Positions 8,475-18,090 of a DNA stretch of 64,000 nt are shown here, in pieces. How positions within the stretch are numbered: position 1 is the first letter of the stretch; the number at the start of each line of letters is the position of its first letter. Location: the NCBI RefSeq assembly GCF_036242395.1, contig NZ_CP108458.1, positions 6,758,001-6,822,000 on the forward strand, in the 5' to 3' direction. The notes below the pieces were generated by a model. It saw only the letters and a list, made by a program, of their open reading frames with translations. It was not told the origin of the DNA and did no database searches. A program made the position numbers and the translations under genes. The DNA is from Kitasatospora sp. NBC_01266. Lineage in GTDB: Bacteria; Actinomycetota; Actinomycetes; Streptomycetales; Streptomycetaceae.

Positions 8475-9538
8475 GCATCCACCGCCCGGGATGGTTCGCG
8501 CAGTGCGCGGGCCAGGACGTAGGAGAGGTAGGCCTCGTCGCGGACGGTGACCGAGAGGCGGTTGTTGGTCATGTGCGCGTACGGGGAGAGGAGCATCGGC
8601 AGGGCCTGGGCCGGGTCGGTGACGGGCAGGTCGCGTTCGCCGTCCCAGGAGCGGAAGACCAGCTCGCCGCGCTCGGCCAGCTCCACGGCCCGGGTGCGCA
8701 GTTGGAGGCAGTGCTCGGCCCAGCCGCGCAGCAGGTTGGGCAGTTGTTCCAGGGCCCGGTCGTCGACTGCCGCGCGGATGGCGGTGAACCGTCCGGCCAA
8801 GGCCTCGCCGGTGCTGCCGTAGGCCCGGTCGTAGCCTTGCTGGGTGGTGAAGTTGGTGCCCGCGAACGCGCCGTTCCAGAAGGCGTGGTAGCGGTCCAGG
8901 AAGGTGAGCAGCTGGTCCTGGTCGGGCAGGAAGCAGGCCGACATGGTCATCATCAGCTGCGCGGCCAGGCCCAGCACCACGGTGCGCAGGTGCAGGTTCA
9001 TGGTGCGGGTGGCCTCGATGACCAGGTCGCTGGAGTGCTGGAAGTGCCACTCGGCGAGCTCGATCCCGGCCGGGCCGCCGTACTTGCCGTACTCGGGCTC
9101 GTACGGTTCGGTGCTGAAGGTGTTGTTGGGGCGCAGCCGCATCTTGCCGTCCGGTCCCAGCAGCCGGGCCCGGTCCTCCTCGCGGTACTCCAGCTCGAAG
9201 AGCGTGTTGTAGAGGTCGGCGAAGAAGCTGTCCTTCACCTCGTAGAGCGCGGGTCGCCGGCGCAGGAAGGCCTCGATCGCGGCCTGGGCGCGGGCGCGGA
9301 CCGGCTCGGCGGCGGCGGGGGAGACCGGGCGCAGGCGCAGCCGCAGGTGCGGGCCCTCCAGCCAGTAGTTGATGAAGAAGTACCCGGCGAGCAGGCCTTC
9401 TTCGGTCAGCTCGGTGACCAGCGGCCGTACGCACTGCAGCAGCAGCGGGCGCGGGCTGGCGGCGTAGAAGACGTGGTGGGCCTGCCAGTCGCCCAGGGCG
9501 GCAGGTGGGGTGGCGGGCGGGGTGCTGGGGTCAGTCAA
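8471..9538 (-). CDS. SpaB C-terminal-type protein, probable glutamate elimination subunit
   Basis: The 355-residue protein has thiopeptide-type biosynthesis domain features. FFINYWLEGPHLRLR lies near residues 53-67, PYEPEYGKYGG in the middle, and HMTNNRLSV near the C-terminus. The His and Arg in these blocks correspond to conserved positions of the LanB elimination domain. It would remove glutamate from glutamylated Ser/Thr to give dehydroalanine or dehydrobutyrine, acting with the large dehydratase. The TTG start at 9538 is supported by AGGAG about ten bases upstream and by the eight-base overlap with the dehydratase gene. The same fold is used by pyridine synthases, so that alternative cannot be excluded. 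Confidence 0.85.
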   Translation of the reverse strand: MTDPSTPPATPPAALGDWQAHHVFYAASPRPLLLQCVRPLVTELTEEGLLAGYFFINYWLEGPHLRLRLRPVSPAAAEPVRARAQAAIEAFLRRRPALYEVKDSFFADLYNTLFELEYREEDRARLLGPDGKMRLRPNNTFSTEPYEPEYGKYGGPAGIELAEWHFQHSSDLVIEATRTMNLHLRTVVLGLAAQLMMTMSACFLPDQDQLLTFLDRYHAFWNGAFAGTNFTTQQGYDRAYGSTGEALAGRFTAIRAAVDDRALEQLPNLLRGWAEHCLQLRTRAVELAERGELVFRSWDGERDLPVTDPAQALPMLLSPYAHMTNNRLSVTVRDEAYLSYVLARALREPSRAVDA

Positions 9539-12338
9539 GGCTCGGCGCTCCTCGGGGGGCGGTCTGCTCGGGGGCCGCGCTCTGCGGCGCCGGGATGATC
9601 TCCAGGGCGACCTCGGCGACGTGCCGGCCCTCGGTGGAACGCACGTGCAGCTCGTCGTCGCCGGGCAGCATCTCCTCCAGCACCAGCCGCCACGGGCCGC
9701 CGCTGAGCAGGCCGTCCAGGGCGAGCAGCGAGAGCGGGCTGGCGAAGTCCACGTACTGCGGCTTCACCGCGCCCAGCCTGCCGCCGCCCTCGCCCTCGCC
9801 TGCGGGGTGTGCGCGGGCGAAGACCTGGACCGGCAGCCGGTGGTGGCGGCGCCAGCGCTGCCACTGCAGGAAGCGCTGCGCCTGGCTCTGGCCCGGCTCG
9901 GGGTGCGGTAGCGCGTCGGGGGCGGCGGTCCAGCTGCGCCGGTGCAGCACGAGGTGGTCGTAGCGGACCCGGGGGCGGCGGGTCACCCCGTCGCGGGCGG
10001 GCCCGGTCGGGACTCCGCGCCACAGTTCCGGGGTGACCCGGGAGGTCGGGGAGAAGAGCAGCAGGCTGCGCGGCGTCTCGGGGAGCACCATCGGGACCAG
10101 GTAGCCCAGGTAGACCGGGATGACCTCGCGGTCCAGGCGCCGTGAGCGCAGCAGCAGGCGGTCGGTGGCCTCGTCGTGTTCCACCAGGAGGTCGTCCAGG
10201 TGGAGTTGGGCCGCAGTGGGGGCGGTGCTGGTCTCGCCGGGGCAGACGAGTTCGTAGTCGGTCAGCCGGGCGTGCAGGTTGAGGTTGGTGGTGGCCGCGC
10301 CGGCGGTGACCTCGGCGAAGACCGCGCCCGGCGGCTGGGCGGCGCGCAGCGTCTCACGCAGGTCGGCGGGTAGGTCGGCGGGCTGGTCGGTGCTGGTTGG
10401 TTGCTCGAAGCAGTGGGTGAAGCGGGTGAAGGGGAAGGCCAGGCCGCCGTAGGAGTGGTTGAGGACCACCAGGGGCTCGTCCTGGCGGCGGGCCAGCTGG
10501 ACGAAGTGGCTGTGCGGGGCGAAACCCCGCCCGATCGGCGCGAGTTCGCCGGCGACGGCGGCCAGGTCGGCCCCGGTCAGCAGCAGCTCCTCGCAGTCGT
10601 CGCCGCCCTGCTCCCACAACGCCCGCATCCGGCGGCTCAGTTCAGCGCGGGCGCGGTCCAGTGCGGTGAGTTCGGGCAGGTTCAGCCAGTTCTCCTCGGG
10701 GAGGTAGGCGCCGTCCTCGCCCTGGGCCGCCTTGAGCGAGGTGAACTGCAGGTACTGGTTGAAGATGTCCTCGTGGAAGTCGTGCACCAGCTGGAGCAGG
10801 TCGGCGCATTGGCCGCCTGGTCCGTAGCGGGCCAGGAAGAAGCCCTTCAGGGTCAGGCGCTGGGCCAGGCCGAGGTCGAAGACGGGCAGGATCGCGGCGA
10901 GTTCGCCCAGCGGGCGGGCGGCGAGCTGGGCCCACTCCAGCGCATCGGCCCCGACCTCGCCCGCCGCCACGTCCTCGTAGAGCAGGGTCTGCGGCACGGC
11001 GCCGGCCTCGGGTGCCAGCCACTGCTGAAGCTGCGTCAACTCCGTCCGCAGCTCCGCGAGCAGGGCACGGCGCATCGCCGCGTCGCCGGCCGGGTAGCGG
11101 TCGATCGCGGCGGCCGGCGCGTCCAGCCGCTCGGCGACTGCCGAGGCCCACGGGCGCTCCAGGGCCCGCAGCGCGTCCTGGAAGGCGCGCACCGGGTCGC
11201 CGGCGTGCACATCGGTGGCCAGCGCCGGCTGCTGCAGCATGCCGACCTCCAGCAGCGCCCGCAGGTAGTGCTCGGCGTCCTCGGTGCTGCCGCCCGCCTG
11301 GGCGTGCAGCAGGTCGGCCAGTTCGCCGTAGCGGATCAGCGCCCGCTCGCGGAAGCAGCCGATCAGCTGCTCCAGGACCCCGCTCAGCCGCAGGAAGAAC
11401 AACCGGTCCCGCGCCGCGTCGAAACTCACCGGCGTGGCACCGTCGGCGGCCGTGACCGAACGCTGCACGTAGCGCACCCGGTCCTCGGTCAGCTCCCAGC
11501 CGGAGGCCAGTGCCAGCGGCAGATCGCGCCGGCGCACCGGATCGGCGGCGATCAGCTCGGCCAACCGGGCCAGCGCCACCACGTTGAGTCGCGGGTGGCT
11601 GCCGCGCCCCGTGCCGACCACCAACTCCGGCTGCGGGAGCGGTGCGTCGATACTGCCCGACGCGTCGCAGGGGTCTGGTGCGTCGAACGTACCTACCGCG
11701 ACCGGGGTGAAGGTGCTGAACGGGCTGGTCTTGCAGGCCGTGCGGTAGAGGTAGGAGAGCAGTGAGCGCTCCATCTTGCGGGCACGCTTGTCCAAGGCCG
11801 CACCCGGCTCGCCCAGTTGGGCCGGTAGCCGCTCCGCCAGCGAGGGCGAGGCGAGCAGCAGGCCCAGGCGCAGCTCGTCGCGCTCGGCGAGCTTGCGCAA
11901 CACGCCTCGGGTGTCCGCGAGTTCGGCGGCCAGCGTGGGCTCGCCGAGGTCCGCGAGAGCGGCCAGCCGCTGCCGGGCGCACAGCCACTCGGCCAGCCGC
12001 ACGCCGGTGGGCGCCGCCAGCCGCTCGGCGAGCGCGAGCGCCGCATCCAACTCGGCGGGCAGCCGGTTGTTGAACACCTGCCTGCGCAGGGCCAGCAGTT
12101 GACGCCGGAACCCGGCATCCTCACTGGCCGCCACCAGCGCGCCGAGCGGCTCGTTGAGCCCGTCGGCGAGCTCGGCCAGCCGCTCCTCCTCGGCCAGCAG
12201 CCGCTCGGCCCAGCCGACCGACTCCGGCGCCCGCAGGCCGTGCACGGCCTCCACGGGCAACCCGCCGAAACGCAGCATGAACTGCCGGCCGAGGCCGTAC
12301 CGGTGGGACGTTCCCGCGCTCAAGTCTTCCCCCCGCAT
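9531..12338 (-). CDS. LanB-type lantibiotic dehydratase (tRNA-Glu-dependent glutamylation domain)
   Basis: This 935-residue protein matches the large N-terminal part of LanB dehydratases, which transfer glutamate from glutamyl-tRNA to Ser/Thr of the precursor. The diagnostic stretch RTACKTSPFSTFTPV lies at about residues 199-213. The protein lacks the elimination domain, which is encoded separately downstream (split LanB). The ATG lies one base after the SagB gene stop (TGACATG), so translation is coupled. A split dehydratase next to azole enzymes is the pattern seen in goadsporin and thiopeptide clusters. Confidence 0.92.
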   Translation of the reverse strand: MRGEDLSAGTSHRYGLGRQFMLRFGGLPVEAVHGLRAPESVGWAERLLAEEERLAELADGLNEPLGALVAASEDAGFRRQLLALRRQVFNNRLPAELDAALALAERLAAPTGVRLAEWLCARQRLAALADLGEPTLAAELADTRGVLRKLAERDELRLGLLLASPSLAERLPAQLGEPGAALDKRARKMERSLLSYLYRTACKTSPFSTFTPVAVGTFDAPDPCDASGSIDAPLPQPELVVGTGRGSHPRLNVVALARLAELIAADPVRRRDLPLALASGWELTEDRVRYVQRSVTAADGATPVSFDAARDRLFFLRLSGVLEQLIGCFRERALIRYGELADLLHAQAGGSTEDAEHYLRALLEVGMLQQPALATDVHAGDPVRAFQDALRALERPWASAVAERLDAPAAAIDRYPAGDAAMRRALLAELRTELTQLQQWLAPEAGAVPQTLLYEDVAAGEVGADALEWAQLAARPLGELAAILPVFDLGLAQRLTLKGFFLARYGPGGQCADLLQLVHDFHEDIFNQYLQFTSLKAAQGEDGAYLPEENWLNLPELTALDRARAELSRRMRALWEQGGDDCEELLLTGADLAAVAGELAPIGRGFAPHSHFVQLARRQDEPLVVLNHSYGGLAFPFTRFTHCFEQPTSTDQPADLPADLRETLRAAQPPGAVFAEVTAGAATTNLNLHARLTDYELVCPGETSTAPTAAQLHLDDLLVEHDEATDRLLLRSRRLDREVIPVYLGYLVPMVLPETPRSLLLFSPTSRVTPELWRGVPTGPARDGVTRRPRVRYDHLVLHRRSWTAAPDALPHPEPGQSQAQRFLQWQRWRRHHRLPVQVFARAHPAGEGEGGGRLGAVKPQYVDFASPLSLLALDGLLSGGPWRLVLEEMLPGDDELHVRSTEGRHVAEVALEIIPAPQSAAPEQTAPRGAPSLD

Positions 12339-12339
12339 G

Positions 12340-13956
12340 TCAGGCGATCCGGTGGTCGAAGTCAGCCTCGGCGCGCTGCTCCTGGCCGACCATCATGATC
12401 AGCATCGGGATCTCGCCGGTGTCGGTCAGGTCGAGGTGCTCGGCATAGGAGACGCAGTCGAAGCCCAGCGCCACCCCGCAGGCCAGCCCGGCCGCGGCGG
12501 TGGCGGTGTAGAGGGCCTGCGAGGTGGCGCCGACGGTCGCGTTGACCAGCCGCAGGCCCCGGTCGCCGACGGTGTCGAGCACGGCCGCGGTCGGCGCCGC
12601 CACCATGATCACCGCACCGGCCTGCTCCAGGTTGTAGTTCGCCAGGAAGTAGTTGGCCTGCAGGAACGCGCCCGGTGCCCCGTCCCGCAGCGGCTCCAGC
12701 CGGTGCGGCGAACCCTCGGCCCCGCCCGGGTGGTAACGGTAGACGCCCGGCGCCACGCCCGTGACGTGGTTGGCGAAGACGTACAACCGGGTCAGCGCCG
12801 GGCCCTCGCCCGGCTGCGCGTCGCTGTCCAGCCGCCCGGCCGCCGCGCTGGCCGCCAGCGCCGTGGCCAACTGCTCGGCGCTCATCGCCGGAGCGGCGGT
12901 GAACCGGCCGAAGCTGCTGCGCCGGGCCCGCAGCGCGGTGCGCACGTCGGCGGTGAGCGCCTGCGGCTGCGGCAGCGCCTGCCACCCGGCCTCGGCTCCG
13001 GCCTGGGCCGGGGCGGGTGCGGCCAGCGCCGCGTCGAGCGCCCCCGGGTCCGGCCGCTCGGCGGCGCCAGCCAGGGTGGCGGCGTGCACCCGCCGCACGG
13101 TCTCGAAGCCGAACACCCGGCGCGAGCGCTCCTGGTCCGCCAGCCGCACCCGCACCCCCTCCGGCTCCAGGACGGGCTGGTCTGCGGGGAGTTCACGGCT
13201 GCCCTCCCAGCGCAGCGGTACCACCGCGAAGACGCCCTCCTCCTCGGGCGCCATGCCCAGCAGCCCGGTCAGCCGCGGCTCGTCGAACCAGAGCGCGGCA
13301 CCGATCCGCAGACCGTGCGCGCCGGCCCAGATCCGCCAGGTCTGCAGCAGCGCGCCGATGTCCATCGCGACCACGTGGTAGGAGAAGCTGTTGTACTTGA
13401 AAGCGTTCTGCCAGAACTTCACGCCCAGCACCAGGAACTGGTCACCCGGCGGACCGAACTCGCCCACCGCCGCCCGGACCTGTCCCGACACGTCACCGGT
13501 CAGCAGCCGCTCCATCGCGTGCTGCCCCGTCGCGTAGTGGTAGACGCCCGGAGTGAACGGGCCGCTCGGGCCGCAGACCCAGTGCACGCCGATGGGATAG
13601 AGGCCACCGCCCGACGCGGTGCCCCGGGAGAAGTTGGCGTGCGTCCACAGCGGCAGCGAACCCAGATCGGAGTTGGCCTGCACGGCCAGCCGCCGCCCGG
13701 TCAGACCGTAGGAGTCGCGCAGCATCCCGCCCAGCAGCTCCAGCGTGAAACCGCCGTCCCCCACCGGGCCGAACAGCCCGCGCCGCACGCTCGCCGCCGC
13801 GTCCACCGCGCCGTCCGGCAGCGGGAACCGCTGCGCCTCGGGGAAGTACTTGCCCTTGCGGGGCCGGTCGGCCCAGTCGGGCACGAAGTCGGCCGGCTCC
13901 ATCGGGACGCGACCGCGCCGCATCACCGCGGTCGCGTACTCGTGGGCGTAGCCCAT
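12340..13956 (-). CDS. SagB-type FMN azoline dehydrogenase
   Basis: The 538-residue protein contains two nitroreductase-like halves. The first has SYGLTGRRLAVQANSD and HANFSRGTASGGGLYPI. The second includes RRSSFGRFTAAPAMSAEQLA. This double layout and length are usual for dehydrogenases of thiopeptide and goadsporin clusters, which oxidise azolines to thiazoles and oxazoles with FMN. An AGAGGAG ribosome-binding site precedes the ATG. It follows YcaO-1 by 30 bases and is coupled to the dehydratase gene. Confidence 0.92.
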   Translation of the reverse strand: MGYAHEYATAVMRRGRVPMEPADFVPDWADRPRKGKYFPEAQRFPLPDGAVDAAASVRRGLFGPVGDGGFTLELLGGMLRDSYGLTGRRLAVQANSDLGSLPLWTHANFSRGTASGGGLYPIGVHWVCGPSGPFTPGVYHYATGQHAMERLLTGDVSGQVRAAVGEFGPPGDQFLVLGVKFWQNAFKYNSFSYHVVAMDIGALLQTWRIWAGAHGLRIGAALWFDEPRLTGLLGMAPEEEGVFAVVPLRWEGSRELPADQPVLEPEGVRVRLADQERSRRVFGFETVRRVHAATLAGAAERPDPGALDAALAAPAPAQAGAEAGWQALPQPQALTADVRTALRARRSSFGRFTAAPAMSAEQLATALAASAAAGRLDSDAQPGEGPALTRLYVFANHVTGVAPGVYRYHPGGAEGSPHRLEPLRDGAPGAFLQANYFLANYNLEQAGAVIMVAAPTAAVLDTVGDRGLRLVNATVGATSQALYTATAAAGLACGVALGFDCVSYAEHLDLTDTGEIPMLIMMVGQEQRAEADFDHRIA

Positions 13957-13986
13957 GGTGGCTCCTCTTCCAGGTAGGGCGGTGGC

Positions 13987-15915
13987 TCAGGGGAACGGGT
14001 GCGGGGCCGGGTTGAGGTCCTCGGGGCGCAGGTCGCGTTCGCGCAGGCCGGCTTCGCGTGGTGCGGTGCGCAGTCGGGGCATGGTCAGGGCGCGTTGGCG
14101 GTGGTGGCCGAAGTCGATCGGCAGGAGGCCGGGGACCAGCACGCTGGCGGTGTGCAGTCCCAGCGCGCGTTGTTCGGGCATGGTCTGGTCGATGGCGATC
14201 ACGTCGAAGCCGCTCGCGGTGACGGCCGTGACGCAGGTGCGCAGGTCCTCGCGCAGGTCGGTGCCGGGGTGGATCGCCCGCGCGCCGGTGGCCATCGAGG
14301 CGGGTGCGGTCCTGGTCCCGCGCTCGCGCAGCAGGAAGTCGGCGTACCCGGCCATCTGGGGCAGTCCGTAGAGCAGCGGGTGGTCGTGCAGCACCCGGAC
14401 CTGGTCGAAGTCGGCCGCCATCGCGCGCAGCCGTGCTTCCTGGCGGGCGGTGCGGCGGCGCAGGTTGACGGCGTCGGTGGCGATCTCGCAGAGCCCGGCG
14501 GCCAGCGCCGCCTCCGGGTCCAGGCTGGCGCCGGCGCCGAAGCAGAGCCGTCCCAGGCCCCCGTCGATCCGCTCGGCGACCGCCGTCACCACCGGGATCG
14601 GGAAGCTGATCCGGGTGTCGAAGAACCGGGCCCGGTAGCCGTACATCTCCAACCGGTCGACCATCGCCCGGGTTTCGGGGCGCCGGCTGGCCTGTGGATC
14701 CAGTTCGGGCAGCGCGAGTTGCCCGTACCAGGCGAGCAGGAAGGCGTCGCGCTCGATGACCTCCATCAGCCCGAAGTAGACCGCCTCCTCCAGGCAGCCG
14801 CCGGAGGCGCAGCCGTTGGAGCTCTCCTGGACGAAGCGGTTCGTCAGCCCGCCGGGCGCGTGGTAGTAGGTGAGGATCTCGGGGACCAGCAGCGGCTGTT
14901 CGTCGCGCAGCGACCAGCCCCACACCCAGGGGATCGCCCGCTCGGGCGTGAACGGCCGTATCTGGGGCTGGAGTCGGTGGAACTCGTCCGAGTACAGGCC
15001 CACCGCGCGCGGGTCGAGCAGCCGCTCGCCCCGCTCCCGCAGCTCGTCCAGGGACGCGAACACGGTGGTCCGGCGCCCGCGCGGGCGCATCCCGGCGAAC
15101 CTCTCCAGGCCTTCCAGCAGGCCCACTTCGGTGCTGGTGCGGTAGCCGGCGGTGTGCCCGCCCCAGAACGCCTCGCGCAGGTAGCTGCCCGAACGCAGCG
15201 TGAAGCAGCCGATGGCGGAGGAGGTGGTGGTGGAGACCAGGTCGGGCACCACGCTGGGTCCCAGCATCCCGGCCACCGGGTTGACGAAGGCCGGCAGCGA
15301 CAGCTCGTACTCCTCGATCCGGCGCTGCCGGAAGTCGTCCCGGGCATGCTTGGGACGGCTCGTCAGGGTGAGGCGGGCAGCCTCGGCGCTGTCGTCGATC
15401 CGCGGGTCGCAGTGCGGACACTGGGCATCGGGCAGCAGCGGGAAGCCGCTCACCCGCAGGGTCTCCAGATCCAGCAACTGCACCAGGTCTGTCCCGCCGC
15501 GCTCCTGACGGATGGTCAGCAGCGCGTTGAGCGCGTCGGCGAGGAACGGCATCGCCCACGGCGGCTCGCCCACCGCCCTGGTCTCACCACCGAGTTCGAG
15601 CGCCTCCCGCAGCGGCCCCGACCGCACCGCCTGCCAACGCCGCGCCAGACAGCGCGAACACGGAGCACCCGAGCGGGTGGTTCCACCACTCTCGGTGGGC
15701 CCGAGGATCGCGTGATGGCCGTAGAGGTGCACCGGGGCAGTGGCAGCGGTGGCTTCGGTCACCGCCAACTCGTCGCGCACACCCAGCAGGACGGGCTCGG
15801 GCAACCCCGCCGCCGCCAGCCCCGCACGGGTACCGGCCCACGGCCCGACCGCAACCGCGGCAGCAGCAGCACCGACCGGCTGCGCGCCGGTGCGGTCGAT
15901 GACCTCAGTGCTCAC
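13987..15915 (-). CDS. YcaO cyclodehydratase, first cluster copy
   Basis: Starting at the GTG at 15915, which overlaps the upstream stop by 11 bases, the protein has 642 residues. It has Cys pairs CSRC (86-89) and CPHC (166-169), LEGLERFAG from residue 267, NGCASGGCLEEA (367-378), IERDAF (387-392), and the C-terminal PHPFP tail. These are hallmarks of ATP-dependent azoline-forming YcaO enzymes. It lies directly after the E1-like gene, the usual position of the main cyclodehydratase. An ATG seven codons upstream is possible but lies further inside the preceding gene. Confidence 0.94.
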   Translation of the reverse strand: MSTEVIDRTGAQPVGAAAAAVAVGPWAGTRAGLAAAGLPEPVLLGVRDELAVTEATAATAPVHLYGHHAILGPTESGGTTRSGAPCSRCLARRWQAVRSGPLREALELGGETRAVGEPPWAMPFLADALNALLTIRQERGGTDLVQLLDLETLRVSGFPLLPDAQCPHCDPRIDDSAEAARLTLTSRPKHARDDFRQRRIEEYELSLPAFVNPVAGMLGPSVVPDLVSTTTSSAIGCFTLRSGSYLREAFWGGHTAGYRTSTEVGLLEGLERFAGMRPRGRRTTVFASLDELRERGERLLDPRAVGLYSDEFHRLQPQIRPFTPERAIPWVWGWSLRDEQPLLVPEILTYYHAPGGLTNRFVQESSNGCASGGCLEEAVYFGLMEVIERDAFLLAWYGQLALPELDPQASRRPETRAMVDRLEMYGYRARFFDTRISFPIPVVTAVAERIDGGLGRLCFGAGASLDPEAALAAGLCEIATDAVNLRRRTARQEARLRAMAADFDQVRVLHDHPLLYGLPQMAGYADFLLRERGTRTAPASMATGARAIHPGTDLREDLRTCVTAVTASGFDVIAIDQTMPEQRALGLHTASVLVPGLLPIDFGHHRQRALTMPRLRTAPREAGLRERDLRPEDLNPAPHPFP

Positions 15916-18085
15916 CCGAAGCCCCGTCCACCACAAGAGCCTTGACCACCTCGATCTGACCGGCCCGCAGGTCGGCGGCGCCCGCCCGGGCGAGCAGCAG
16001 ATCCCGACCGGCGGCCCGCACCAGCTCCAGCACCTCGGCCCACTCGCGCCGCCCGCCCAGCTCGCTCACCAGCGCACCGCCCGCCACCAGCGTCGCCGGA
16101 TCCAGCGCACGCAGCGGCGCCTCGCCCGGATCGACGCGCTCGCCCTCACCCAGGTCACGGCCCAGCTGCACGATCCCGAGCAGGTCCCGCACCGCCTCCA
16201 GCACCGCCCCCCGCAGGTCGGCACCGCTGCCCAGGGACCACTGGGTGCCACCGCCGGCCCGGGCCAGTACCACCGGCAGCGGCTCGTCCGCACCACCCAG
16301 GCGCAGCAACTCGAGCTCCACGTCGAGGTTCTTGGCGGAGCGGGTCAGGAAGGTGAGTTCGACATCCGCCAGCAGCAGGTCCAGCGGTATCGTCGCGAGC
16401 TCGGCCGCACCGCGCAGCGCCCGGCGCAGCGCGTCATAGCCCAGTGCCGAGCGCAGCGCGCGCACGCTCGCCTCGGCGAGGGTGCCGCCGGCGCCGCAAC
16501 CCGCCGCCGTGGCCTCGTAGGCGCGGCGCTGGTTGTGCGGGCCGAACGGGCGCAGCGCGGCGGCCGGCACCAGCCAGGACGCGCCGGTGAGCAGCGAGCG
16601 GGCCGGGCCCCAGGCCCGCACCTCGCCCACCGGGCTGCCGCTGGCAGTGCTCAGCGAGGCCGGGTCCACCGCGGGCAGGCCGGCCGCCTCGTGGCGCAGC
16701 CCGGCGGGCGGGATCACGTGTTCCGTGTAGACCTCGGTCGCCCGGTAGAGCGCGCGCAGCCGGGCGCCGGCGACATGGTGGACGTCGAAGGCGGTGATCC
16801 GCCGGCGCGTGCCCGGAGCCAGGTTCAGCGTCACCGTGCCGGCCTTCAGCGGCGTCTGGTGCCAGCGGTCGTCCGCGAACTCGGTGAACACACCGGCTTG
16901 CGCACGCACCAGCACGGCGCGGGCGTCGAGTTCGGCCAGCGCCGCCTGGGCCGCCGCCTCCTCGCCCGCGCCATCGGCCGGCTGCGGGCGGGGCGCGTCG
17001 GCCGCCGTGAGTTCGGCGACGGTGGGCGCCGGCAGCCCGGCGGCCTCGGCGGCGTCGGCGGCCTCGGTGAGCGCGGCGCAGCGGGGGCAGCGCGGGTGCG
17101 CCAGCAGCGGCTCGCAGGCAACGTCCATCGAGTCCAGGTCCTGCACGATCAGCTTGCCGTCCGTCTCGGCGGCCAGCGCCCCGGTGGCGAGCCGGAACAC
17201 CTCGTAGCCCAGCAGGTTGCCCAGCATCGCCGCCAGCGGCCCGCCCGGCTCCCGGCCGCCCGACTCCAGCGGGGGCAGCGGCGCGAGGCGACTCCACAAC
17301 TCGGCCGCCTGACCCGCATCGCCGTTGGCGCCCAGCCGCAGCGCGGCACACGTCCAACAGCCGGCCACGCCCTCGGTCATCAGCGGGCCCAGCACCGCCC
17401 GCTCCCCGATCGTCCACGCCGGCAGCAGCCGCACGCCGCCCGGCAGACCGGCCGCCGCCAGCCGCAGCAGCTCCCGCGGCCCACTGGTGACCACCACCAG
17501 GTCCACGTCCTCCAACCCAGAGGTGAACTGACGAATCGTCACCTCACATCCAGTGGCCGCGAGTTCCTCAGCCTCGGCGGCGACCTCCGGGAACTCCCCC
17601 CGCACCACCACCTCCGCACAGCCGTTGCGCACCAGACTCAGCGCGCACCAGCGCGCCACCTCGTCCTCACCCAGCACCGCGACCCGGGTCGCGCGGAAAC
17701 GGCCGAACCGCTCCGCCGCCGCGTCCACGTAATGATCGATGTACTCGACCTGCGCACCGAACCGCGCGGCGACCTCAGCCGGCAGCACGGACGGCCCCTG
17801 CGGCGCCGGACCCGCATCGCGGGCGAAACCCCGCCCGTACAGGGCGCCGACCAACTGGGTCACCATCGCGCGCTGGCTCTCACCCAGCCCGGCACAGATG
17901 TCCGACAGCTGGTGCGACCCGTCCAGATGCGGAACGATCAACGACGCGAAGCGGTAGGCGTTCTTGGTGGTGAGGCTGAAGCCGCCGTGCGCGTTGTGGA
18001 AGAGCACCCCGGTGGGCGTCTGGGTGTAGAGCACGTCTCTGCGGATCCGCGGACGTGTCTGGGCGATCTCCTCGTACAGGGCCAT
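15905..18085 (-). CDS. TOMM leader-binding E1-like protein fused to a degenerate YcaO domain
   Basis: The protein has 726 residues from the ATG at 18085. This start is preferred because AGAGG lies ten bases before it; a GTG at 18094 overlaps the SARP stop. Residues 11-90 look like a PqqD/RRE peptide-binding domain. Residues about 130-340 resemble a ThiF/E1-like domain with zinc-type pairs CWTC (243-246) and CPRC (333-336). Residues about 385-726 align with YcaO: EATAAGCGAGGTLAEA (524-539) lines up with the ESSNGCASGGCLEEA block of YcaO-1. However, the ATP-site LEGLER and ERD motifs are lost, and no proline-rich tail is present. It should present the precursor to the active YcaO enzymes. Confidence 0.88.
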   Translation of the reverse strand: MALYEEIAQTRPRIRRDVLYTQTPTGVLFHNAHGGFSLTTKNAYRFASLIVPHLDGSHQLSDICAGLGESQRAMVTQLVGALYGRGFARDAGPAPQGPSVLPAEVAARFGAQVEYIDHYVDAAAERFGRFRATRVAVLGEDEVARWCALSLVRNGCAEVVVRGEFPEVAAEAEELAATGCEVTIRQFTSGLEDVDLVVVTSGPRELLRLAAAGLPGGVRLLPAWTIGERAVLGPLMTEGVAGCWTCAALRLGANGDAGQAAELWSRLAPLPPLESGGREPGGPLAAMLGNLLGYEVFRLATGALAAETDGKLIVQDLDSMDVACEPLLAHPRCPRCAALTEAADAAEAAGLPAPTVAELTAADAPRPQPADGAGEEAAAQAALAELDARAVLVRAQAGVFTEFADDRWHQTPLKAGTVTLNLAPGTRRRITAFDVHHVAGARLRALYRATEVYTEHVIPPAGLRHEAAGLPAVDPASLSTASGSPVGEVRAWGPARSLLTGASWLVPAAALRPFGPHNQRRAYEATAAGCGAGGTLAEASVRALRSALGYDALRRALRGAAELATIPLDLLLADVELTFLTRSAKNLDVELELLRLGGADEPLPVVLARAGGGTQWSLGSGADLRGAVLEAVRDLLGIVQLGRDLGEGERVDPGEAPLRALDPATLVAGGALVSELGGRREWAEVLELVRAAGRDLLLARAGAADLRAGQIEVVKALVVDGASGEH

Positions 18086-18090
18086 GTCCC

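Noticed and set aside
13999..15945. 648-residue plus-strand ORF opposite YcaO-1
   Set aside because: It is the antisense frame of a well-supported YcaO gene, with no recognisable domain; GC-rich codon use opens such frames.
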